Shown: in pieces, positions 18,143-26,909 of the stretch
How the letters are laid out: each line of letters starts with the position of its first letter
Numbering within the stretch: the first letter of the stretch is position 1
DNA from: Sphingobacteriaceae bacterium
Lineage (GTDB): Bacteria > Bacteroidota > Bacteroidia > B-17B0 > Aurantibacillaceae
Length of the DNA: 64,000 bases
Direction: 5' to 3'
Assembly (NCBI GenBank): GCA_947480015.1
Contig: CANKBS010000002.1
Location: 1 to 64,000 of the forward strand
Program-made: the position numbers and the translations under genes
The notes under the pieces: generated by a model
Told to the model about the DNA's origin: nothing
Databases searched by the model: none
What the model saw: the letters and a program-made list of their open reading frames with translations, nothing else

Positions 18143-18571
18143 TTATCGCCTTCTTTTAGTGGGTGTTTCGCAGTTAGCGCAGTTTGGGAACCAGGTATCG
18201 ATCACATCGGGAAGTTTGATCAGATGGTCGTTATCATCTTTTACATTGATCTCGGTAAAAAAAATCTTAGTGGCTCTGCTGAGTTTATTCAGATAATTAA
18301 TCATCTCGCCGCTTAATGCGTTGTTAAAGCCAGAGAATTCTTTGGTTTCGCGTTTTTCTTTTATGTATAATTTAAAAGAAACAATTTGGTTTTCGCGGGG
18401 ATTTCCAAATCGATCAACTACGATCAAACGCATGTCGGTATTATCAAACACCACTTTTGTCAGATTGGATTCACGTTTTATTTTAATTGTTTTAGGGTCA
18501 TCTTGGGCAAAACCAAAACCAAGCTGTAAGCAACAAAGCAATGAAAGAAGAAGTTTAAAATGCAGCTTCAT
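18143..18571 (-). CDS. Small secreted protein resembling the GldM C-terminal domain
   Basis: The protein has 142 residues with a signal peptide ending GFAQ at about residue 23. The mature part contains SFKLYIKEK, then LSGEMINYLNKLSRATKIFFTEINV and LPDVIDTWF. This resembles the last domain of GldM/PorM, the periplasmic shaft of T9SS (blocks of the type LSGEM...L...G..v.fe.I). The similarity is judged by eye and could be a general beta-sandwich. It ends in a Cys pair (CANC) and a basic tail. The toxin gene and this gene converge, 19 bases apart. Confidence 0.5.
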   Translation of the reverse strand: MKLHFKLLLSLLCCLQLGFGFAQDDPKTIKIKRESNLTKVVFDNTDMRLIVVDRFGNPRENQIVSFKLYIKEKRETKEFSGFNNALSGEMINYLNKLSRATKIFFTEINVKDDNDHLIKLPDVIDTWFPNCANCETPTKRRR

Positions 18572-18620
18572 GTTTTAAATGTAGGATTTATAGCGGGTAA
18601 TTCCAATGAAAAAAATGAGC

Positions 18621-19805
18621 CTATTCGTCCTTAAAAAAACTCAGTTTATGTAAATCGATGAGTTGAATGCCCTTGTAATAAAAATTCATAATATCCATAT
18701 ACGAATAACCCATCTTGGCCATGCGCATGGCGCCTTCTTGACACATGCCCAAACCATGACCATACCCTTTGCCTTCAAACAAAATACTATCCTTGTTTAA
18801 AGGGCTAATGGTAAAAAATGTGGATTTTAATTGCAGATCGAAGCGAATGTTTTTTAATGGTACACGGGAGTTATTACATTCTAAATAAATTTTCCGGGTA
18901 TCTTGTTTAAAATTTAAAGCGGCCTGTCGTTCTTCGGGACTTTCAATCGGAAAATTATGTTTGAGTTTAAGGTAAGATAACCAATCGTCGGCCAGCATGC
19001 GACGCTGCCATTTGGAATTAGGCATTTTGGTACTAAAACTATCGGGTACACTTTTTAAATAGGAGGTGCGAGAACCCCATACATCTTCACTGTTGGCAGT
19101 TTGCCCACCTGAATTGGAATGGAAAGCTGCAATGATAAGATTTAAATTTTCATCTACCACCACTTTATCTTTGGTATCGGCCATGGCTTTAAAAATCGTC
19201 AGGTCGTGTGGTTTACCATAATAGGCCTGGCAGTGCACCTGATCGCACAAACTAAACCCTTCGGTGGCATGTTTATTAATATGAGCCAAAGCAAAGGTAC
19301 GTGCTAAAATGGCCTGTACTTTATAAAATTCGGTACTTGAGCGTGAACCTGCTTCGGCTTCGGTAACACCTGCAATGTATTCATTGAGTTCAATTTCGTT
19401 GATGATGCGGATGTAATCTTCGTTGATTGAAAAACTTAAATTGCCCTGATAGGTGCGTATTTTACGATCGGGGATAGTTAATTTCAGTTTTAATTCGCCG
19501 CTTTCTTCTCCGATAAACTTTATGTATTTATAGTTACCTAAAGAAATATCGTTTTGTTTTATTTCGATGCTATCGCCTTTCTGAATGAATACGAAACCCA
19601 CGCCCCCCTTGTAATTGCTTATTTGCACGCCATCGGCATACAAGCGGTAAATACCAGTTCCTACACTAATATTTAATGTCGTGATTTTTAAATGCGCGAA
19701 TATTCGGATCTGGATATTTTCGATGGGAAGAAAAAAAGAAGTGAGACTGAAGAAAAGGATCAGCATTACCAAATGAACTTTTATTTTAGAAAGCGCTTTA
19801 AACAT
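18621..19805 (-). CDS. SpoIID/LytB-domain protein
   Basis: The protein has about 394 residues from ATG 19805, two bases after the lpxB stop; the longer open frame would run inside lpxB. One N-terminal membrane or signal segment (VMLILFFSLTSFFLP) precedes the SpoIID domain. LNEYIAGVTEAEAGSRSSTEFYKVQAILARTFA, AFHSNSGGQTANSEDVWG and GKGYGHGLGMCQEGAMRMAKMG are all hallmarks of the family, whose members cleave denuded glycan strands of peptidoglycan. The organism is not expected to sporulate; Bacteroidota homologues probably act in wall remodelling. It lies in an operon with lpxB. Confidence 0.87.
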   Translation of the reverse strand: MFKALSKIKVHLVMLILFFSLTSFFLPIENIQIRIFAHLKITTLNISVGTGIYRLYADGVQISNYKGGVGFVFIQKGDSIEIKQNDISLGNYKYIKFIGEESGELKLKLTIPDRKIRTYQGNLSFSINEDYIRIINEIELNEYIAGVTEAEAGSRSSTEFYKVQAILARTFALAHINKHATEGFSLCDQVHCQAYYGKPHDLTIFKAMADTKDKVVVDENLNLIIAAFHSNSGGQTANSEDVWGSRTSYLKSVPDSFSTKMPNSKWQRRMLADDWLSYLKLKHNFPIESPEERQAALNFKQDTRKIYLECNNSRVPLKNIRFDLQLKSTFFTISPLNKDSILFEGKGYGHGLGMCQEGAMRMAKMGYSYMDIMNFYYKGIQLIDLHKLSFFKDE

Positions 19806-19806
19806 G

Positions 19807-20934
19807 TTATTTTTTGCCTGAGGCATCTGCAACCAGGTGTTGAGCAATTCTTGAAGAGGCCCCGGTGCCGCCCAAATGCTTAATAAGTTCGTTGTATTCT
19901 TCAATCATGGTATTGCGGTAGCTTTGATCTTTGAGTAATTTATTTAATTCAAGCGCAATGTTTTTGGATGTGAATTCGTTTTGGATGAGTTCTTTTACAA
20001 TGTGTTTATCCATAATAAGATTAACCAATGAAATGTATTTAATCTTCACCAATTGTTTGCCAATGGCAAAAGAAAGTGCGCCGGTTTTGTAACATACCAC
20101 CTGCGGTAATTTAAACAAAGCGCTTTCGAGTGTTGATGTACCCGATTTGATTATACCTGCTTGAGCATAATTCATCAATTCGTAAGTTTGATTGTAAATG
20201 ACTTTAATGCCCTGTTTATTCAAAGAAGCATAATGACTTTTTGGTAAACTCGTTGAACCGGCAACCACAAATTGGTGGTCGGCAAAATCAGCGGCTACAG
20301 CCAACATTATGTCTAACATGCGCTCAATTTCCTGCACTCTACTGCCTGGCAATACGGCTATGAGTGGCTTTTCGCCGAGTCCATTTTCTTTTAAGAAAAC
20401 GTCCTTTGTTCTGAAATTTGGTTTCAATTTTGCGATGGCATCAATAAGCGGATGACCCACAAAATAAACCTTGTGATGGTGCTTCTGATAAAAGGCTTCT
20501 TCAAAAGGTAAAATAACAAAGAGCTTGTTGGTATATTTTTTGATCTCCTCTACTCTGCCTTCATTCCAGGCCCAAACGGTTGGCGAAATATAATAATCAA
20601 CCTTTAAACCTTTTTTGGTGGCCCATTTGGCCATGCGTAAATTAAAACCGGGATAATCAACCAGCACTAATACATCGGGCTTAAATTTTAGAATAGCTTC
20701 TTTTACAATTTTAAAATTCTTTTTTATGGCGCGCAGATTTTTAAGGACGTCCACAAATCCCATAAATGCCATTTGTGACATATGGATATCGGCTTTTTTG
20801 CCTGACAAAGATTCCATCAAATCGCCACCTGTAAAAGCAAATTGAGCAGCGGTATCTAAGGTAATAATCTCGCGCATGCAATTACCGGCGTGTAAATCGC
20901 CACTAGCCTCACCTGCTATGAAATAGTACTTCAT
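19807..20934 (-). CDS. lpxB: Lipid-A-disaccharide synthase
   Basis: This 375-residue GT19 enzyme joins UDP-2,3-diacylglucosamine to lipid X to form the disaccharide core of lipid A at the inner membrane. The start YYFIAGEASGDLHAG and the blocks VDYPGFNLRMAKWA, YISPTVWAWNEGRV, VGHPLID, LPGSRVQEI and KSGTSTLESAL are conserved in LpxB. The length is normal. It sits in the run surE, membrane protein, lpxB, spoIID, all on the minus strand with short gaps. Confidence 0.95.
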   Translation of the reverse strand: MKYYFIAGEASGDLHAGNCMREIITLDTAAQFAFTGGDLMESLSGKKADIHMSQMAFMGFVDVLKNLRAIKKNFKIVKEAILKFKPDVLVLVDYPGFNLRMAKWATKKGLKVDYYISPTVWAWNEGRVEEIKKYTNKLFVILPFEEAFYQKHHHKVYFVGHPLIDAIAKLKPNFRTKDVFLKENGLGEKPLIAVLPGSRVQEIERMLDIMLAVAADFADHQFVVAGSTSLPKSHYASLNKQGIKVIYNQTYELMNYAQAGIIKSGTSTLESALFKLPQVVCYKTGALSFAIGKQLVKIKYISLVNLIMDKHIVKELIQNEFTSKNIALELNKLLKDQSYRNTMIEEYNELIKHLGGTGASSRIAQHLVADASGKK

Positions 20935-20958
20935 TTTTTTTTAATGGCTTTATGCCGC

Positions 20959-21276
20959 TTAAATTAATTCCGGTTCTAAATAATACGACACATATGCTAT
21001 GAGCAGTAAAAAGAAAAACACACTTACAATAACACCTTTGCTAAACTTGTCGATTTTATAGGTTAAGGCGAAATAGAATAAAAGTAAATTTCCGAGACCA
21101 CACATTTTAATCACATTACTCAACAAATAGCCTTTCATGAGGTATATGGTAAAGCGTGTTGGGAAGCTGATTTGGTGATGAAAGAGCAGCCAATAAAAAA
21201 AATACATCAGGCCCGGAAACAAAATGCCGATGCCTAGTCCAATAAAAAAATTGTCTAATTTTTTAATCCAGTTCAT
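20959..21276 (-). CDS. Small membrane protein of the surE-lpxB operon
   Basis: The protein has 105 residues from ATG 21276, which overlaps the surE stop by four bases (ATGA), indicating coupling. Three hydrophobic stretches (IGLGIGILFPGLMYFFYWLL, NLLLFYFALTY, VIVSVFFFLLLIAYVSYYL) suggest an inner-membrane protein. I recognise no named family, though small membrane proteins at this place are common in Bacteroidota. Its position between surE and lpxB hints at an envelope role. Confidence 0.7.
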   Translation of the reverse strand: MNWIKKLDNFFIGLGIGILFPGLMYFFYWLLFHHQISFPTRFTIYLMKGYLLSNVIKMCGLGNLLLFYFALTYKIDKFSKGVIVSVFFFLLLIAYVSYYLEPELI

Positions 21277-22046
21277 AGCTTTTCGAAGTGTTTTAGTTCG
21301 TTTAATGATTTGTGTGAAGTCATATCGGCCTGGGTAGGCACAACAGATAAATAACCGTTGGCCAAGGCCCATTCGTCGGTGTCGGTCGACTCGGGTTCAA
21401 AATTCACAAACTCACCGGTAAGCCAATAATAATTTCTACCGTAAGGATCCTTACGTTCTTCAAAACGTTCTACCCAATTGGCGCGGGCTTGACGCACAAT
21501 TTTAATGCCCTTAAAATCATCGGCTTTTAAATTCGGGATGTTTACATTGAGGCAAACGCCTTTGGGCATTTTGTTTACCAAACTTTCTTGAATGATGGCG
21601 GAAATATATTTTTCGGCTTGCGTAAAATCGGCTTCCATGGCATAGTCGCATAAACTGAATCCTATACTTGGTGTACCTTCCAAAGCCCCTTCAATGGCGG
21701 CGCTCATGGTTCCACTATAAATAACATTAATTGAACTATTGCTGCCGTGATTGATGCCGCTTAAAACTAAATCGGGACGTTTTTTTAAAATATTATTTAC
21801 GGCCATTTTTACACAGTCAACGGGCGTACCGCTACAAGCATATTCGAGTTCAGCATGGTGGTAATTTGTTTTTTGAATGCGAATGGTTGAGTTAATGGTA
21901 ATGGCATGGCCCATGCCGCTTTGTGGTTTATCGGGAGCCACCACAACGATACGTCCGAATTGAGAAGCCAGTTTAGCCAGATAAGATATTCCCGGAGCAA
22001 AAATTCCGTCGTCGTTAGTAATGAGTATGAGTGGCTTTTCAGGCAT
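21273..22046 (-). CDS. surE: 5'/3'-nucleotidase SurE
   Basis: This 257-residue metal-dependent survival-protein phosphatase acts on nucleoside monophosphates. The N-terminal ILITNDDGIFAPG carries the metal ligands D12 and D13; PDKPQSGMGHAIT and SGINHGSNSSINVIYSGTM complete the site. It is the first gene of the four-gene run with lpxB. Confidence 0.95.
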   Translation of the reverse strand: MPEKPLILITNDDGIFAPGISYLAKLASQFGRIVVVAPDKPQSGMGHAITINSTIRIQKTNYHHAELEYACSGTPVDCVKMAVNNILKKRPDLVLSGINHGSNSSINVIYSGTMSAAIEGALEGTPSIGFSLCDYAMEADFTQAEKYISAIIQESLVNKMPKGVCLNVNIPNLKADDFKGIKIVRQARANWVERFEERKDPYGRNYYWLTGEFVNFEPESTDTDEWALANGYLSVVPTQADMTSHKSLNELKHFEKL

Positions 22047-22201
22047 TAAAATTTATTTTGTTTAAAGCTAAGCTTAAGTAGTTAGATATACGCGAAGCCT
22101 GCGTTAAACTTACTAAAGCCGCAATGTTAATTTAATTTAAGAGGCTGGTAGGAAATTTTCGGGAGTTTAATGAAGTTCAAACTATACTGAGCAATTTGCA
22201 G

Positions 22202-22327
22202 TTTTTGGGCGCCACCCAATCAGGCTCTCCCTTAATTCCGGAAGCCTGATTGGGACCGGGCTGCTCCGGGCTCAAGGCACAAGCTGGCTCATCATGCCAC
22301 AGGCATAATGCCCTACATCCCATGGCG
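22202..22327 (+). repeat. GGGCGCC structured intergenic repeat, copy C
   Basis: TTTTTGGGCGCC (22202-22213) is followed by a perfect 12-bp stem (CCCAATCAGGCT with AGCCTGATTGGG, 16-base loop). Then come CCGGGCTGCTCCGGGCTC, a small ATGCC/GGCAT hairpin and the tail CCCTACATCCCATGGCGCT. The core and tail match copy E. Confidence 0.8.
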
Positions 22328-22390
22328 CTAAGTCTAATTTATGTTCATCAATTTTCTGTTTATTTTAAAATCTAATATTAAAAGTTAATT

Positions 22391-22416
22391 TCTTCAGGGG
22401 GAGGCGCCCAAAAAAT
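22391..22416 (-). repeat. GGGCGCC repeat, 5' fragment, copy D
   Basis: On the minus strand this reads TTTTTTGGGCGCCTCCCCC then TGAAGA, the same 5' end as copy A for about 22 bases. The second stem arm and the rest of the element are absent. Confidence 0.7.
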
Positions 22417-22470
22417 CATGACAAATTCCTGAATGCAATTACTGCATCTGTTAGTCCGGAAAGTACCAAA

Positions 22471-22500
22471 CAAAAAAACCGAACCAATGGTCCGGTTTTT
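22471..22500 (-). terminator. Rho-independent terminator of fbp
   Basis: On the minus strand AACCGGACC and GGTTCGGTT form a 9-bp stem with one mismatch and a 3-base loop, followed by a U-run (A-run at 22472-22478). It lies just past the fbp stop at 22520. Confidence 0.8.
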
Positions 22501-22519
22501 AAAAAGGCTTATGATGATT

Positions 22520-23533
22520 TTAAACTTTTTCTACCGAGTATTGTTTCATAAAGTCCATGGCGGTATCTACCATTTCTGAACTGCCAATAAATAAAGGGGT
22601 GCGTTGATGTAATTCGGTAATAGGTACTTCCATGATGCGTTTGCCGCCTGTAGATGCCTTACCACCAGCCTGTTCGATAACGAAGGCTAAAGGGTTACAT
22701 TCATACAACAAGCGTAATTTTCCGTTTGGTGATTTGGTGGTAGTTGGATAAATATAAACACCACCGGTGATTAAATTACGGTGAATGTCGGCCACACCCG
22801 AACCAATGTAACGTGAGGAGTATGGACGGTTAGTGGCTTTATCTTCTGCCTGACAGTATTTTAAGTATTTTTTTACGCCATCCGGAAAGTGCAGGTAATT
22901 ACCTTCATTTAAAGAATAGGTCATGCCGTTTTTAGGTGTTTCCATTTTTGGATGCGATAAACAAAACTCACCGATGCTCGGATCGAGTGTAAAACCGTTG
23001 GTGCCTTTGCCTGTGGTATACACTAGCATACAGCTTGATCCGTAAATAATATAACCGGCAGCTACCTGTTCGGTACCGCGTTGCATAAAATCTTCTACAT
23101 TACCCGGACCTTTTAAACTCAAACGACGGTAAACGGAAAAAATGGTTCCAACCGAAACGTTTACATCAATATTCGAAGAACCATCCAGTGGATCCATGGC
23201 AACCACATATTTAGCACCTTTTGAGATTTCAGAATCGATGGGAATGATCTCATCGTTTTCTTCACTGGCTATGGCACAAACTTCGCCACCGGCTTTCAGT
23301 GCAGCAATAAATTGTTCGTTTGCAAAAACGTCGAGTTTTTTTACACGTTCACCCTGTATGTTGGTTTCTCCGGTTTCTCCCAAAATATCCACTAATCCTG
23401 CTTTGGTAACCTCGCGGTTTACAATTTTTGCAGCAATGCTGATATCGCGCAACAAACGTGATAACTCGCCTTTGGCATAAGGAAAATCGGCTTGTTTTTC
23501 AATGATAAATTGACCTAATGTTTGAACTTTCAT
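22520..23533 (-). CDS. fbp: Fructose-1,6-bisphosphatase, class I
   Basis: This 337-residue gluconeogenic enzyme hydrolyses fructose-1,6-bisphosphate to fructose-6-phosphate. The metal and phosphate motif [13 protein letters not shown] is intact, with [25 protein letters not shown] and GGVYIYPTT. The length is normal for class I. A TAACTTTG -7 box lies on the minus strand at 23560-23553, about 20 bases before the start. It has its own terminator and is monocistronic. Confidence 0.96.
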   Translation of the reverse strand: MKVQTLGQFIIEKQADFPYAKGELSRLLRDISIAAKIVNREVTKAGLVDILGETGETNIQGERVKKLDVFANEQFIAALKAGGEVCAIASEENDEIIPIDSEISKGAKYVVAMDPLDGSSNIDVNVSVGTIFSVYRRLSLKGPGNVEDFMQRGTEQVAAGYIIYGSSCMLVYTTGKGTNGFTLDPSIGEFCLSHPKMETPKNGMTYSLNEGNYLHFPDGVKKYLKYCQAEDKATNRPYSSRYIGSGVADIHRNLITGGVYIYPTTTKSPNGKLRLLYECNPLAFVIEQAGGKASTGGKRIMEVPITELHQRTPLFIGSSEMVDTAMDFMKQYSVEKV

Positions 23534-23598
23534 GTAAAATGGTTTAATTGTACAAAGTTAAGAATTTTATACGGAAGATACTTGGGTATAAAAGGAAA

Positions 23599-23871
23599 TT
23601 AGGCTGAAAAATTCTCTTTAATGAATTCTTGCCAGTCGCTAAGATTAGCGATAACCTGTAATTGACGGTATTTGTAGTGAAATTGACTTTCGTTATGTTC
23701 GGCATTAAGTACATTAATGCGGTAACGATCGTAATTTGCCAGAGCCAAGCGTTCTTCAGCATTTAATTTAATGCCACTGAATTCTTTATCACGCAAATCA
23801 TTAATACTTACAACCAAACCGGATGATTTCTTATTGAGTAATAACGATAAAAGCTCTGATTTATATTCCAC
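23599..23871 (-). CDS. Conserved hypothetical protein, 90 residues
   Basis: This is a small soluble protein with no signal peptide and no recognised motif. It is mostly helical and charged, starting MEYKSELLSLLLNKKSSG and containing LNAEERLALANYDRYR. It lies upstream of fbp on the same strand, separated by 65 bases that hold the fbp promoter box. Codon use and composition look like the neighbours, so I accept it as a real gene of unknown function. Confidence 0.6.
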   Translation of the reverse strand: MEYKSELLSLLLNKKSSGLVVSINDLRDKEFSGIKLNAEERLALANYDRYRINVLNAEHNESQFHYKYRQLQVIANLSDWQEFIKENFSA

Positions 23872-23977
23872 GGGGTAAAAATAAACTAAAAGAGGTGTCT
23901 ATTTTGCCTTGATTATTTTAATCTACTAACATTTTATTGTTAATTGTATTTACTTTAGGCCATATTAAAATTTAAAC

Positions 23978-24589
23978 ATGCGCTCAGTCCTTGTTACCCT
24001 TCTTCTGATTTATTGCGTGGGTGCTTATGGACAGAGGCCTAAGCCCGGTAACTATGAAAAACGCTGGGCCGTTTGTCATCCTTTTGCGGCCATAAAAGTA
24101 AAAAAGATTACAAAAAAAGTTTTAAGGGTGTTTGAATTGAGTCAATCGGACAGTATAAACGATTCCTATACTAACGGTGGTAAGTTGGATGCTTATCGTC
24201 ATGTGTTTTTTATGGCGGCTTTTGCGCAAAAGGTCAAAACAAAAAAAATAAGACGTTTAGGCGAAGTTCATGAAAAATGGAATTATGTGCAGTATTTAAT
24301 GGCATTAAAAGAATTTGGTGAAAGGCCCGATAGTTTGAGTTCGGTAATGGACCTTAAGAATAATGAATTGGGATTTGAGCTTGGCATGAAAAACAGAAAA
24401 GTTGATTTAATGATTTTGAAGCAGTTGGTGAAGCAGGAAATAATTAAAGGAAATGCATGGATCATGAAACGTAATAAAGCCGGACTTTATCTTGACTGTG
24501 AGGGTGCACAAATTGATAAAAGCACAAGCCAAAAAAAATGGTCTGTGCCTAAGTGTTTGGTAAGTTCTAATTATATTTACAAGGATTGA
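23978..24589 (+). CDS. Secreted DUF6973-like protein
   Basis: This 203-residue protein has a signal peptide ending in GAYGQ (about residue 19). The mature part has NGGKLDAYRHVFFMAAFAQK, then GEVHEKWN and MDLKNNELGFELG. His, Glu and Asp/Asn are placed as in DUF6973, a family seen as secreted or effector-like domains in many bacteria. Activity is not known to me; the conserved His/Asp/Glu hint at a metal or hydrolytic site. Its last 13 bases overlap the tail of the convergent GNAT gene. Confidence 0.6.
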   Translation: MRSVLVTLLLIYCVGAYGQRPKPGNYEKRWAVCHPFAAIKVKKITKKVLRVFELSQSDSINDSYTNGGKLDAYRHVFFMAAFAQKVKTKKIRRLGEVHEKWNYVQYLMALKEFGERPDSLSSVMDLKNNELGFELGMKNRKVDLMILKQLVKQEIIKGNAWIMKRNKAGLYLDCEGAQIDKSTSQKKWSVPKCLVSSNYIYKD

Positions 24590-25044
24590 ATTTGATGGTA
24601 AGTTAATTTCCCATTAATCCAGCTTGGATCGAGCTCAGCCTTGTAGGATTTGTAGAATTCAATGGCAGGGGCATTCCAATCAAGCACTTGCCACTCCATA
24701 CGTTTTACGTTTTGTTTTTTGGCAATTTTAATAATTTGGTTGAATAATAATTTGCCGTAACCCTGTTTACGTTCAGCTTCTGTAACGATCAGGTCTTCTA
24801 AAAACAAACACTTGCCTTTCCAGGTGGAGTATTTATAGTAATAAAGCGCCATGCCAATAATTTTAGAATCTTTTTCTAAAACATAAAAATCAAAAATCTT
24901 ATCGGCACCAAAGCCCCAGTGATGCATCGCTTCAGTGCTTACCACAACTTCATCGGGTGCTTTTTCAAACACCGCTAATTCCTTAATGAGGGCCAAGACT
25001 TGAGACAAATCCCCCTCTGTTCCTTTTCTTAAAACTACCTGCAT
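24577..25044 (-). CDS. GNAT-family N-acetyltransferase
   Basis: The protein has 155 residues. The acetyl-CoA binding loop is seen in LIVTEAERKQGYGKLLFNQ (Q/RxxGxG/A), preceded by strands FYVLEKDSKIIGMALYYY and followed by WQVLDWNAPAIEFYKS. It resembles the diamine/spermidine acetyltransferase-like branch, but the acceptor is unknown. It is the last gene of a three-gene operon with 1-base gaps. Confidence 0.9.
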   Translation of the reverse strand: MQVVLRKGTEGDLSQVLALIKELAVFEKAPDEVVVSTEAMHHWGFGADKIFDFYVLEKDSKIIGMALYYYKYSTWKGKCLFLEDLIVTEAERKQGYGKLLFNQIIKIAKKQNVKRMEWQVLDWNAPAIEFYKSYKAELDPSWINGKLTYHQIQSL

Positions 25045-25045
25045 T

Positions 25046-25396
25046 TTAATTTGAGAATCGTTTTTTTAAAATTACTTTTTGTAAAATTCGTTTGATAATG
25101 AGTTCGGCTATTTGTTCTTCAAAATTAAGTTCGGGATTTGTTTGTTCGTATTTTTTTACCTGTGACTCACTAATGTCGACTCGGTACAATAAATTAGATA
25201 AGGAGGAATAGGTGTTTTTTAGAACCGGCTTCAATTGTACGATGAGTTCGGTTCTTAGTAAACCAAAGTTAGATGGCAATTCCTTAATAAAATCGGTAGG
25301 TATGCCACTCACTTCAAAGTCTTTTTGCAACTGGGTTTTAAAAAGAGTAAACAAATCCTCTTTCATCAATTGTTGATTGAGTTCCAGGTCTTCCAT
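25046..25396 (-). CDS. Conserved hypothetical protein between ferredoxin and GNAT genes
   Basis: This 116-residue, predicted helical, soluble protein has no recognised motif. Blocks include MKEDLFTLFKTQLQKDFE, FIKELPSNFGLLRTEL and FEEQIAELIIKRILQKVILKK. It lies exactly one base after the ferredoxin-like gene and one base before the GNAT gene, so it is translated as part of that unit. Confidence 0.7.
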   Translation of the reverse strand: MEDLELNQQLMKEDLFTLFKTQLQKDFEVSGIPTDFIKELPSNFGLLRTELIVQLKPVLKNTYSSLSNLLYRVDISESQVKKYEQTNPELNFEEQIAELIIKRILQKVILKKRFSN

Positions 25397-25397
25397 C

Positions 25398-25706
25398 TTA
25401 AGCTTTTAATAATAATCGGGTGACCGGTTTTTTGTGAATGAGGTGCGATTCAACAATTTCTTTCACATCTTCTTTTTTTACACCCACATAAAAAGTTCCT
25501 TCCGGATAAATGGCTACTGTTGGTCCGAAATCGCAAATGCCCAAACAACCACTTTTATTTGCTCGCGTTTTTAAATTTACCTTCAAATTTTTTAACTGCT
25601 TTTTAAACTCGGCTACTAGCTCCAAACCGTGCAGTTCGCCACAACTTTGCCTTTCGGAATTCGCGCGTTGATTGGCGCAAACAAAAATATGAAGGTCGTA
25701 TACCAT
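25398..25706 (-). CDS. (2Fe-2S) ferredoxin-domain protein, thioredoxin-like type
   Basis: This 102-residue protein has Cys at 10, 22, 54 and 58 (FVCANQRA, RQSCGELHG, GCLGICDFGP), the ligand pattern of the thioredoxin-like [2Fe-2S] ferredoxins related to NuoE and Shethna proteins. It is likely a cytoplasmic electron carrier or sensor. It leads the ferredoxin-hypothetical-GNAT operon and diverges from the epimerase gene 31 bases away. Confidence 0.88.
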   Translation of the reverse strand: MVYDLHIFVCANQRANSERQSCGELHGLELVAEFKKQLKNLKVNLKTRANKSGCLGICDFGPTVAIYPEGTFYVGVKKEDVKEIVESHLIHKKPVTRLLLKA

Positions 25707-25737
25707 AAAATTTAGTAATTTAAACGGTTATAAATTT

Positions 25738-26646
25738 ATGGCAAAGATATTAATTACAGGCGGAACAGGATTAGTTGGAAGGGCAATTTCTAAACGATTA
25801 ATGAACGAGGGGTATGACGTGGTGGTGTTAAGTCGCGAGGCGGGAGAAACAAAGGGTATCAAAAAATACAAATGGGATGTCAAATCCGGTTATATTGATC
25901 TAAATGCCTTTGAAGGGGTGGAAGCTGTGATTCATTTAGCCGGCAGCGGTATTGTGGATAAGTCATGGACAGAGGCCTATAAAAAAGAAATACGTGATTC
26001 GCGTGTAAAAAGCAGTGAATTAATTTTCAAAACCATTCAAAAAAACAAAATTCCGATTAAGACGTTTATTGGGGGCTCTGCAATTGGCTATTATGGTTCG
26101 GGTATGAGTGATCATGTATTTAAGGAAGAAGATGAGGCCGGAGCTGATTTTATGGGCAGGGTTTGTGTGCAATGGGAAAACTCTTACAAGCCTTTTACCG
26201 AAGCGGGTATTCGCACTTGCATTATTCGAACCGGTATAGTTTTAAGTAAACATGGCGGGGCATATCCTAAAATGTTGTTAGCTTTTAAATGGGGACTAGG
26301 CTCGCCCTTTGGCTCCGGTAAGCAGTATTTTCCATGGATCCACTTGAATGATCTGGCCGGTATTTTTATCTATGCCTTACAACATGAAACCCTGCATGGC
26401 ACTTTTAATGCCGTGGGTCCTGAAATACTCACTAATAAGGACTTCTCACAAAAACTGGCAAAAAGCTTAAACCGACCTTATTTTATGCCGGCTGTGCCGC
26501 TTTTTATGTTGAAGATGATACTTGGCGAACGGGTCGTGACCATTAGCACCGGCCTAAAGATTAGCAATAAAAAAATTAAAGAAGCCGGATTTGTTTTTGA
26601 ATTTGAAGATGTAGATGCTGCATTGAAGGATTTGGCGAGAAGCTAA
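25738..26646 (+). CDS. TIGR01777-family SDR epimerase (YfcH-like)
   Basis: This 302-residue extended short-chain dehydrogenase has GGTGLVGRAISKRL as the NAD(P)-binding GxxGxxG. The family blocks YKWDVKSGYID, VIHLAGSGIVDKSW, IGGSAIGYYG, WENSYKPF and PWIHLNDL are present. The reaction is unknown for this family; YfcH and plant chloroplast division-inhibitor homologues are the best-known relatives. It is a single gene. Confidence 0.9.
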   Translation: MAKILITGGTGLVGRAISKRLMNEGYDVVVLSREAGETKGIKKYKWDVKSGYIDLNAFEGVEAVIHLAGSGIVDKSWTEAYKKEIRDSRVKSSELIFKTIQKNKIPIKTFIGGSAIGYYGSGMSDHVFKEEDEAGADFMGRVCVQWENSYKPFTEAGIRTCIIRTGIVLSKHGGAYPKMLLAFKWGLGSPFGSGKQYFPWIHLNDLAGIFIYALQHETLHGTFNAVGPEILTNKDFSQKLAKSLNRPYFMPAVPLFMLKMILGERVVTISTGLKISNKKIKEAGFVFEFEDVDAALKDLARS

Positions 26647-26909
26647 GTTCTTCATTAACCTGTCACTTATTACTATCCACAAGCATTGCGGCATTGCATT
26701 CCTAAAAAAAATTCGCAATAAATGGTTGAGAATTAAGTGAAGTTATTTTTACAATGTTTAATTCAATACCCCAGTTATCCAAATTAGTAATCTTGATTTG
26801 GTTATTTCAGGGGTGCCGTTCCAAAATCCTTTTCATAAAAATTAACTTTCATCATTGCTGTATTTAAAGCTTATTGCTACCTTGAAAGCACATTTGAACC
26901 TAGCTTGTT

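Larger units (their letters stand above)
22047..22519. other. Intergenic region, 473 bp, with repeat copies C and D and the fbp terminator
   Basis: No gene is seen. It holds a full GGGCGCC repeat (copy C), a short inverted fragment (copy D) and the fbp terminator. The two GGGCGCC ends face outward, so the pair looks like one ~215-bp element with terminal inverted repeats. Confidence 0.7.

Noticed and set aside
19806-19904. Longer start for the SpoIID gene inside lpxB
   Set aside because: The extra 33 residues read through the lpxB 3' end in another frame and carry no signal-like sequence; ATG 19805 directly follows the lpxB stop.
20959-21372. Longer start for the small membrane protein inside surE
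   Set aside because: The extra 32 residues overlap conserved SurE sequence; ATG 21276 in the ATGA overlap is better.
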